DNA of 64,000 bases from positions 744,001 through 808,000 of the forward strand of contig NZ_SOFG01000011.1 of assembly GCF_004402485.1 (NCBI RefSeq), written 5' to 3'. Positions 58,130 through 64,000 of this stretch are shown in pieces; the stretch's first letter is position 1; each line of letters begins with the position of its first letter. This DNA comes from Cryobacterium algoricola. GTDB taxonomy: Bacteria; Actinomycetota; Actinomycetes; Actinomycetales; Microbacteriaceae. Below the pieces are notes generated by a model. The model had not been told where the DNA came from. It did no database searches and saw only the letters and a list, made by a program, of their open reading frames with translations. The translations under genes were made by a program, and so were the position numbers.

Positions 58130-60289
58130 TCACGAGGAGGCAGAGGCCGCCGCTGTCGTTCCCGCCGACAGGTCGTAGAGCGTGACGCTGTCGACGGTCT
58201 CCGCGGTGAAGTTCTCGGCGACCCAGGCCGCGATCTCACTCGAGGCACTCGATCCGCCGTTGGCCTGGCCGGTCCGTCCACCGATGAAGTAGTGGATCTT
58301 CCCTGCGTCCACATCGGCCTGGAACTCGGCGAGGGTCGGGGCGGGGTCACTCCCGTTGAAGCCGCCGATCGCCATCACCGGCAGCTGGGTCGCGAGCTGG
58401 TAGCCGGCGGCAGAGTCCGACCCGACGGCCGCGGCGATCCAGGTGTAGTCACCGGAATCCACCGAGAGCAGTGCGGCGAGGCTGGCACTCACGCTCGCTG
58501 AGCCCATGAGCCCAGCGGGCCCGCCGGTGCCCCCACCCGGTCGCCCACCGGTCGGCAGCGTCCCGGTGGTGCCGTTCGGGACAGTGCCGTTCGGGACAGT
58601 GCCATTCGGGACAGTGCCGTTTCCGCCCGTCCCGCCGGCCGGCGGAGTACCGCCGCCGGCGAATCCGCCGGCGTTGCCGCCCGGGAAGCCGGCCCGTCCG
58701 CCGGGCATTCCACCGCCGCCCATCCCGCCCATACCGCCGGATACGGTCGGTCCGGCCGTGACGATCGAACCGGTGTGAGCGGTCGACACGGTGTCGATCG
58801 TGTAGGCAACCGGCGCGAGCAGTGCGCCGGTGAGGGCGATCGCGACCGTCGTCCGGCGCCCCCACTTCCCCGACAGTCGCCCGAGCCAGGCCGCGCGCGG
58901 CGGCACCATCAGCAGTGCTGCCGCGACGAGGCCGAACGCGACGACGACGAACTTCAACCACGGCAGCCAGTCGGCGGCGCGGTCGAGCAGCACCCACGCC
59001 CAGGCGCTCGTCGCAAGCATCGCGACGGCCGCCGTGATCCGGGCCCAGAGCGCCGTGCGTTTCATCCAGACGAGACTCGCGCCGATCGCGACGGTTCCGG
59101 CGAGCGCGGGTGCGAGGGCCACGGTGTAGTAAGCGTGGAAGATCCCGGCCATGAAACTGAAGGCCAGCGCGGTCAGGATCAGGTAGCCGGCGAAGAGGAG
59201 CAGGGTGGCCCTCCGGAGCGAGATCCGCGGGGCGCGACGGAGCACGACGAGGGCAGCGACGACGAGCAGCAGTGCGGCGGGCAGCAGCCAGGTGATCTGG
59301 CCGCCGAACTCGCCGAGGAAGAGCCGGAAGATCCCGGTCTCGCCCCACATGCCGCCGGTCGCCGCAGCCCCCGCGCCGCCCGCCCCTCCCGTGACGCTCC
59401 CGGTCTCGCTCCCGGTGAGTCGGCCGAATCCGTTGTAGCCGAAGGTCAGTTCCAGGAAGCTGTTCGTCTGCGAGCCTCCGATGTACGGGCGCCAGCTCGT
59501 CGGGACGAGTTCGACGATGGCGACCCACCAGCCGGCGGAGACGATCACGGCGCCGAGCGCCGCGAACGAGTGCCAGAGCCGGGTGCGGAACCGGTGCGGG
59601 GCCGCGTACAGGTACACGCCCGCGAGCGGCGGCAGGATCAGGAACGCCTGCAGCTGCTTCGTCAGGAACCCGAAGCTGACCATCGCACCCGCCCAGAGCA
59701 CCCATTTCAGCCGACCGGTCTCGATGCCGCGCAGCGTGAAGTACGTGGCGAGGCTGAGGAGGAGGACCAGCAAGGCATCCGGATTGTTGAACCGGAACAT
59801 CAGCGCGGCGACCGGGGTCACCGCGAGCGTGGCGCCGGCGAGCAGCGCGGTGCCTGCCGAGAAGCGGCGGCGCACGGTCGCGACGAGCACGCCGACCGAG
59901 GCGACGCCCATCAGGGCCTCCGGCACGAGGATGCTCCACGAACTGAGTCCGAACAGGCGCACCGAGAGGGCCATCAGCCACAGGCTCGCCGGCGGCTTGT
60001 CGACGGTGATCGCGTTCGCGGCGTCGGAGGATCCGTAGAAGAACGCGGTCCAGTCGACCGATCCTGCCTGCACGGCGGCGGAGTAGAACGAGTTCGCCCA
60101 CCCGCTCGCGCCGAGGTCCCAGAGATAGAGCACCGCCGTCGCGAGCAGGAGGCCCAGCAGGGCGGGGCGTTCCCAGCGCGCGGAGCCGGCCCTGCCGCGC
60201 ACGAGGGTGCGCGGCAGGGCGGTGAGACGGGCCACGAAGCGGGCGCCGAGCGGGGAGAGGGCGGGGCGCGGGGAGACCTGGGTCGTCAT
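58130..60289 (-). CDS. GT39/ArnT-like polyprenol-sugar glycosyltransferase with Gly-rich insert
   Basis: A 719-residue integral membrane glycosyltransferase of the PMT/ArnT fold. About 12 helices fill residues 40-490; the first outer loop carries the acidic Asp after YLWDLGASGWANSFYSAAV, and VDKPPASLWLMAL is a family hallmark. A long extracellular low-complexity stretch of Gly, Met, Asn and Pro (about 525-610) separates the membrane part from a C-terminal soluble domain. Such enzymes transfer sugars from polyprenyl phosphates to envelope polymers. Its start overlaps the GT2/GtrA gene (ATGA), which probably makes the lipid-linked donor. Confidence 0.88.
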   Translation of the reverse strand: MTTQVSPRPALSPLGARFVARLTALPRTLVRGRAGSARWERPALLGLLLATAVLYLWDLGASGWANSFYSAAVQAGSVDWTAFFYGSSDAANAITVDKPPASLWLMALSVRLFGLSSWSILVPEALMGVASVGVLVATVRRRFSAGTALLAGATLAVTPVAALMFRFNNPDALLVLLLSLATYFTLRGIETGRLKWVLWAGAMVSFGFLTKQLQAFLILPPLAGVYLYAAPHRFRTRLWHSFAALGAVIVSAGWWVAIVELVPTSWRPYIGGSQTNSFLELTFGYNGFGRLTGSETGSVTGGAGGAGAAATGGMWGETGIFRLFLGEFGGQITWLLPAALLLVVAALVVLRRAPRISLRRATLLLFAGYLILTALAFSFMAGIFHAYYTVALAPALAGTVAIGASLVWMKRTALWARITAAVAMLATSAWAWVLLDRAADWLPWLKFVVVAFGLVAAALLMVPPRAAWLGRLSGKWGRRTTVAIALTGALLAPVAYTIDTVSTAHTGSIVTAGPTVSGGMGGMGGGGMPGGRAGFPGGNAGGFAGGGTPPAGGTGGNGTVPNGTVPNGTVPNGTTGTLPTGGRPGGGTGGPAGLMGSASVSASLAALLSVDSGDYTWIAAAVGSDSAAGYQLATQLPVMAIGGFNGSDPAPTLAEFQADVDAGKIHYFIGGRTGQANGGSSASSEIAAWVAENFTAETVDSVTLYDLSAGTTAAASASS
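58571..58615 (-). repeat. three 15-bp tandem repeats coding for (TVPNG)n
   Basis: GCCGTTCGGGACAGT is repeated at 58571, 58586 and 58601 (the last with one change), and partly again at 58616. On the coding strand it encodes repeated Asn-Gly-Thr-Val-Pro in the Gly-rich loop of the GT39 protein. The unit is a multiple of three, so copy-number change would keep the frame. Confidence 0.85.
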
Positions 60290-61575
60290 GAACTGGTTAC
60301 TTCCTGTCGGGTGGGAGCGTCAGTGCGGGATCCTGCATCGCGTGAGGTCACTTCGTCGCGGGAGGTGCGGGGTTCGATCCGGGTCGGGGCCGGCGTCCGC
60401 TGGCTCCGGAAGACCCAGAGCCGCAGCAGCACGAACCGCATCACGGTCGCGAGGAGGTTTGCGGCCGTGAGCACGATGATCTCGGCCTGAGGCCCGGCAT
60501 CCGCCCGCACCAGATGTAGCACGAGGAGGGAACCGCTCGTCACGAGCCAGGCCAGGCCGAAGATCACGAGCCCCTGCGCCTGGTGCTTGACCGCGCCTCT
60601 CCGCCCGCGCACGCCGAAGGTGAGACGCCGGTTGGCCCAGGTGTTCGCGATCGCGGTGATGAGCAGGGAGAGGAAGTTGGCCAGCTGGGCCGGCATCACG
60701 TACTGGAGCACGAGGTAGAGCAACGCGAACGCGACGGTCGAGAGCACCCCGATCACGCCGAAGCGCAGCACCTGGCCGAGGAACGTCGGCGGGTTCGGCG
60801 GCTCATAGGGCGGCCGGCCGAGTTCGGCGTAGATCTCGTCGACGGGGATCCTGCCGGTCACGAGTGAGTGCGCCACCCGCACGAGCCCCTTGAGATCATC
60901 GGCGGCCGTGCCGACCACGTCGACGCGACTGTCGGGGTCGTCGATCCAGTCGACGGGCACCTCGTGGATCCGGAGCCCGGCACGCTCGGCGATGATGAGC
61001 ATCTCGGTGTCGAAGAACCAGCCGTTGTCCTCCACCAGTGGGAGCACGCGCTGGGCGACGTCGCGGCGCATCGCCTTGAAGCCGCACTGGGCGTCGCTGA
61101 ATTCGACGCCCATCGTCGTGCGGACGAGGGCGTTGTAGCTGCGGGAGATGAACTCGCGCTTGCCGCCGCGGGTGACGCGGGAGCCGCGCGACAGCCGGCT
61201 GCCGATGGCGACATCGGAGTGTCCGGAGAGCAGCGGGGCGACGAGCGGAGGGAGGGCGCGGAGGTCGGTCGAGAGGTCCACGTCGACGTAGGCGACGACC
61301 GCGGCCGGCGAGGCGAGCCAGACCCGCTTGAGCGCCCGGCCCCTGCCCTTCTCGACGAGGTGCACGGCGTGGACGCCGGGGAGCTCGGCCGTGAGCGCAT
61401 CGGCGATCGCGGCGGTGTTGTCCGTGCTCGCGTTGTTCGCGATGGTGATCCGCCAGGGCTCGTCGAACTGGTCGGTCAGGTACGCGTGCAGCACACGGAT
61501 GCTGCGCGCGAGCGTCTGCTGTTCGTTGTACACAGGCACGACGACGTCGAGGGCGAGAGCTGCTGATCGGGTCAT
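60286..61575 (-). CDS. bifunctional GT2 glycosyltransferase / GtrA flippase-like protein
   Basis: A 429-residue fusion. Residues 1-245 are a GT-A type glycosyltransferase of the dolichyl-phosphate-sugar synthase kind: VVVPVYNEQ at 11-19, ANNASTDNT and a DVDLSTD metal motif near residue 110. Residues 260-385 form four membrane helices of the GtrA family (RFGVIGVLSTVAFALLYL, then NTWANRRLTF), which flip polyprenyl-phosphate sugars. Together they would make and flip a lipid-linked sugar for the GT39 enzyme. The ATG at 61575 has GGAGAG at good distance; the GTG at 61584 lies too close to it. The C-terminal tail is polar. Confidence 0.9.
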   Translation of the reverse strand: MTRSAALALDVVVPVYNEQQTLARSIRVLHAYLTDQFDEPWRITIANNASTDNTAAIADALTAELPGVHAVHLVEKGRGRALKRVWLASPAAVVAYVDVDLSTDLRALPPLVAPLLSGHSDVAIGSRLSRGSRVTRGGKREFISRSYNALVRTTMGVEFSDAQCGFKAMRRDVAQRVLPLVEDNGWFFDTEMLIIAERAGLRIHEVPVDWIDDPDSRVDVVGTAADDLKGLVRVAHSLVTGRIPVDEIYAELGRPPYEPPNPPTFLGQVLRFGVIGVLSTVAFALLYLVLQYVMPAQLANFLSLLITAIANTWANRRLTFGVRGRRGAVKHQAQGLVIFGLAWLVTSGSLLVLHLVRADAGPQAEIIVLTAANLLATVMRFVLLRLWVFRSQRTPAPTRIEPRTSRDEVTSRDAGSRTDAPTRQEVTSS

Positions 61576-61734
61576 GGTGGCCACTCTCCGCCGCGGGCCT
61601 ATGCCGGAGCACTGTCCCGGTTATGAGTGCGGCAAGGAGAAACTGTGAAGCGCCTGTGACGTCCTTCCGGACTAGGGTGGGGCCATCCACGGAGATCAGC
61701 CGGCGAGAGCGTGCGCGGAGAGGCAGGCCAGATC

Positions 61735-62571
61735 ATGACACCGGAACCGGCCCGCTCGTGGGTGCGCCGGCATCCGCTCGCGGTGTTCTTCGGCCTCGCC
61801 TACCTGTTCTCCTGGTCCTGCTGGATCCCGATTCTCGTGTCCGGCGGTACCGTGCGACCGGGAGTCGGCTGGCCGACCGACCTGCCGGGACTCGCCGGTC
61901 CCCTGCTCGCCGCGGTCGTCACGACCGCGGTGGTCGACGGCCGGCCCGGCCTCGCGGCGTTCTGGCGTGGCGTCTTCCGCTGGCGGATCGGCTGGTGGTG
62001 GCTCACAGTCCCGGTCGTGCTCGCCGCGGGTGCGATTGGAATGCTGGCGACGGGCGCGCCCGTTTCGGCGGCCGGGCTGAGCGAGTACCCCGGCGTGCCG
62101 GTCGCCCTCGGCCCCGTGCTCACAGTGGCCGTGGTCTTCGTGTTCAACGGCGTCGGCGAAGAGGCGGGCTGGCGGGGCTTCGCCACCCGGCGGATGCTGC
62201 GCGACCGGTCGCTGACGGAGACCGCGCTCCTTCTCGCCCTGGCCTGGATCCCGTGGCACCTCCCGCTGTTCTTCATCATGTCGACCTTTCGGGGTTTCAG
62301 CCCCGGCGCGCTGGCCGGCTGGTCGCTGGGCCTGGTCTCCGGGTCGATCGTGCTGGCCTGGCTGTTCCGGGGATCGCGGGGAAGCGTGCTGCTCGTGGCG
62401 GCCTGGCACACCGCGTACAACTTCACCTCGGCGACTCCGGCCGCTTCCGGGGTGCCCGCGGCGGTCACGTCGACGCTCGTCATGGTCGCCGCAGCCGTCA
62501 TCCTCATTCGCGAGTGGAGCATCCGCCGTCGCGTCGTACCTGCAGCACTTCGCCGAGGGAGCCCATCGTGA
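61735..62571 (+). CDS. CPBP-family intramembrane metalloprotease
   Basis: A 278-residue membrane protein with about eight helices. The family motifs are EEAGWRG, followed by IPWHLPLFF and AWHTAYNF, giving the Glu-Glu and two His residues of the presumed metal site. Members process prenylated or other membrane proteins, or give self-immunity. The ATG at 61735 has GGAGAGG about 12 bases upstream; GTG at 61711 is an alternative. Unlike the CPBP gene at 55130, its G+C matches the window. It overlaps the next gene (GTGA). Confidence 0.87.
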   Translation: MTPEPARSWVRRHPLAVFFGLAYLFSWSCWIPILVSGGTVRPGVGWPTDLPGLAGPLLAAVVTTAVVDGRPGLAAFWRGVFRWRIGWWWLTVPVVLAAGAIGMLATGAPVSAAGLSEYPGVPVALGPVLTVAVVFVFNGVGEEAGWRGFATRRMLRDRSLTETALLLALAWIPWHLPLFFIMSTFRGFSPGALAGWSLGLVSGSIVLAWLFRGSRGSVLLVAAWHTAYNFTSATPAASGVPAAVTSTLVMVAAAVILIREWSIRRRVVPAALRRGSPS

Positions 62572-63095
62572 CCACCGGACAACCGAATGACCGCCAGCAC
62601 CGCGCGCGGATCGTGGTCGGGGTCGACACCGGCCAGCCGGACGCCGTCGTGCAGCAGGCCGCCGTCTTCGCGGAGCACTTCGGCGCTGAGCTCGTCTGCG
62701 CCTGGGTCGACACCGGGCGCTACGTGATCGAGGAACACCCGGACGGCACCGTGAGCTCGCTCTCGTTCGATCCCGATGTCGTCGACCTCGCCGACGAGTC
62801 GCTCCCGCCACGGCTACTCGCGCGACTCGCGGTGGCGCTCGACGGCAGCCCGGTCGTCTGGAGCACCCGGGCATTGGCCGGGGACCCCGCACTGGCGATC
62901 GGCCGGCTCGCCGACACCCTCGGGGCCGCCATGATCGTCGTCGGCACCCGGGAGTCGAGTGTCCGGGCGGGCCTGCAGGCATTCTTCAGCGGGTCGATCG
63001 CCGTGCGCCTCGCGCATCGCCAGCACCGGCCGGTCGTGATGATCCCGCTCGCGCCGGTGCCCTTCGAGGAACGCCTCCCCTGGGAGCCCGCCTGA
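62568..63095 (+). CDS. universal stress protein (UspA family)
   Basis: A 175-residue single Usp domain. The first strand RIVVGVDTG and the last part VVGTRESSVRAGL ... FFSGSIAVRLAHRQHRPVVMIP fit the fold. The ATP-binding pattern G-2x-G-9x-G-S/T is only partly kept (GTR, then later SGSIA), so nucleotide binding is uncertain. It overlaps the CPBP gene at its GTG start (GTGA), so the two are made together. Role in stress or starvation survival is inferred from the family. Confidence 0.87.
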   Translation: MTTGQPNDRQHRARIVVGVDTGQPDAVVQQAAVFAEHFGAELVCAWVDTGRYVIEEHPDGTVSSLSFDPDVVDLADESLPPRLLARLAVALDGSPVVWSTRALAGDPALAIGRLADTLGAAMIVVGTRESSVRAGLQAFFSGSIAVRLAHRQHRPVVMIPLAPVPFEERLPWEPA

Positions 63096-63139
63096 CGCCC
63101 AGCCCTGCCCCGGCGTTGGTCGGGCGAACCCGGCGTCGG

Positions 63140-63742
63140 TCAGGCGAAGGGCATCACGGCCATCGCCGCCGTCATCGCCGACATGCCGAGCAGGTTCCCG
63201 CGTTCGAGCCGGGTTCGGCTCTCGGTCACGAGCAGCACGAGGGACCAGACCACGAACGCCGCGCCGGCCACGCAGACCAGCGGCAGCAGGAGCGAATCCG
63301 AGTGCGTGTGCCCCGCCCCGCCCGCACCGGATCCCGGAGACATCACCGTGTGCGCCATCAGCTGGCCCGCCGTGACCACGAGACCGAGCGGGTGGTGCAG
63401 CAGCATGGTCTGCCCGCCCCGGTGCGCCGCGGCCCGTACCGCCCCGCCCTGAGGTGTCGCGAATCGAGGTTCCCGGGCCTCGTGAACGTCGATTCGCGCC
63501 CCCTCAGCGAAGACGGCATCGCGGCGGAGCAGCGCCGAACAGGTCAGCCCCCATGCGATCAGGATCGCCGCCCAGGGCAAGGGCCCGAGGCCGAAGACGC
63601 CGAACGCGGAGTCCGTCATCGCCGCGAGCATCACGAGGGTGGAGACGACCGCGAGGCCAGACCGGGAGCGCCGGCTGCCGAGCACGCAGCAGAGGTTGAG
63701 TGACGCGCCGGCCACCATGATTCCGTGCAGTGCCCAGGTCAC
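63140..63742 (-). CDS. DUF5134-like integral membrane protein
   Basis: A 200-residue protein with about five membrane helices and a His-containing loop (HRGGQTMLLHHPLGL and GAGHTHSDS). The layout is that of the DUF5134 family, which is found next to copper-related genes in actinobacteria; the function is unknown. It lies downstream of a copper amine oxidase gene with 18 bp between them, and the GTG at 63742 has GAGAGGAGAG upstream. A stretch encoding about 20 residues in the middle (63449-63507) is itself a long palindrome, so part of the second loop may be an inserted element. Confidence 0.75.
   Translation of the reverse strand: MTWALHGIMVAGASLNLCCVLGSRRSRSGLAVVSTLVMLAAMTDSAFGVFGLGPLPWAAILIAWGLTCSALLRRDAVFAEGARIDVHEAREPRFATPQGGAVRAAAHRGGQTMLLHHPLGLVVTAGQLMAHTVMSPGSGAGGAGHTHSDSLLLPLVCVAGAAFVVWSLVLLVTESRTRLERGNLLGMSAMTAAMAVMPFA
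63449..63507. repeat. 59-bp palindrome inside the DUF5134-like gene (hairpin 7)
   Basis: The left arm starts at 63449 with CTGAGG and TCGCGAATCGA (63457-63467) and the right arm ends at 63507 with CCCTCAG; 20 of 24 positions pair. The element encodes Gly-Ala-Arg-Ile-Asp and Arg-Phe-Ala-Thr segments without breaking the frame. Its CGCGAA ends resemble the intergenic palindrome after the cstA operon. Confidence 0.75.
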
Positions 63743-63760
63743 CAGCGCTCTCCTCTCGTC

Positions 63761-64000
63761 CTAGTGGTGCGTGTGCTCGTGGGCCGCGCCGTCGTGCCCG
63801 TGCGAGCAGTGCGACACCGGTTCGTTGGCCGGCACGTTCATCGCGGGGTTCGCGCCGAAGAAGCCGTAGGGCTTGAGCGTGAACTTCGCGTAGTCGACCG
63901 GCATCACCGGCCAGTCCTCGATCCGCGGGAAGTGGGTCGGCCCGAAGGTGTGCCAGAGCACGATGTCCTCACCGTCGATCGGCCGGTCCCCCGCGATGTA
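63761..64000 (-). CDS. copper-containing primary amine oxidase, C-terminal end only
   Basis: The frame is open to the window edge, so only the last 79 residues are seen. [20 protein letters not shown] and [16 protein letters not shown] match the end of the catalytic domain of copper amine oxidases, with the His of the Trp-His-Thr segment as a typical copper ligand region. The enzyme oxidises primary amines such as tyramine or phenylethylamine to aldehydes. The last 20 residues are unusual: they hold a Cys and eight His ([15 protein letters not shown]) and may bind copper. The DUF5134-like gene follows 18 bp downstream. Confidence 0.88.
   Translation of the reverse strand, partial: YIAGDRPIDGEDIVLWHTFGPTHFPRIEDWPVMPVDYAKFTLKPYGFFGANPAMNVPANEPVSHCSHGHDGAAHEHTHH

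Noticed and set aside
1-64000. CRISPR array, tRNA, rRNA or insertion sequence
   Set aside because: I looked for regularly spaced direct repeats, cloverleaf-forming segments with CCA-type ends and transposase motifs and saw none that I could support.

Overview
The window looks like chromosomal DNA of a high-G+C actinobacterium, most likely of the family Microbacteriaceae. This is inferred from very high G+C with strongly GC-ending codons, a coproporphyrin-type haem pathway with HemQ, the actinobacterial mismatch endonuclease NucS, and many start codons placed six or seven bases after a TANNNT box, which is the signature of leaderless mRNAs. I see no rRNA or tRNA gene, CRISPR array, insertion sequence, integrase or prophage. 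About 52 protein genes fill the window; the first and last are cut by its edges.

Layout. 1-7505: single genes for an exporter, an esterase, a PEBP protein, a Na+/H+ antiporter, the tRNA hydroxylase TrhO, an LssY-domain membrane protein and an AcuI-like reductase. 7506-16532: a large ATPase-LuxR regulator followed by an exopolysaccharide locus (processive glycosyltransferase, UDP-amino-sugar dehydrogenase, epimerase and its own GlmS). 16687-17953: two small genes of unknown role. 18032-29715: the whole C5 haem route (hemA, hemL, hemB, hemC, hemD, hemE, hemY, hemH, hemQ), interrupted by three small membrane-stress-type genes. 29819-43201: glyS, cstA and its small partner, two tandem secreted esterases, a YdeI protein, an NCS1 permease, a serine-beta-lactamase-like protein without its catalytic residues, an M13 peptidase and a MATE exporter.

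43335-54927 is the most distinctive block. Eight minus-strand genes, mostly overlapping, encode cytochrome P450, a PEP-synthase-like ATP-grasp subunit, a PEP-synthase-like phosphohistidine subunit, an SDR dehydrogenase, a [2Fe-2S] ferredoxin, a ferredoxin reductase, an HD phosphohydrolase and an aldehyde dehydrogenase. This is the gene content and order of the creCDEFGHIJ 4-cresol cluster of Corynebacterium glutamicum. There the phenol is first phosphorylated, the P450 then oxidises the alkyl carbon of the aryl phosphate, and the phosphate is removed before oxidation to the hydroxybenzoate. An IclR regulator and an MFS transporter adjoin it, and two tandem 19-bp repeats just downstream of a candidate promoter look like its operator. 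55130-64000 holds two CPBP-family proteins (the first of clearly lower G+C), nucS, a HAD phosphatase, two lipid-linked-sugar type glycosyltransferases, a universal stress protein, a DUF5134-like membrane protein and the end of a copper amine oxidase with a His-rich tail.

Two genome-level patterns run through the window. One is the TANNNT-N6/7-start arrangement, seen at ten genes. The other is a set of long imperfect palindromes of about 60-90 bp in gene junctions, two of them clear copies of one element and one lying inside a coding sequence.
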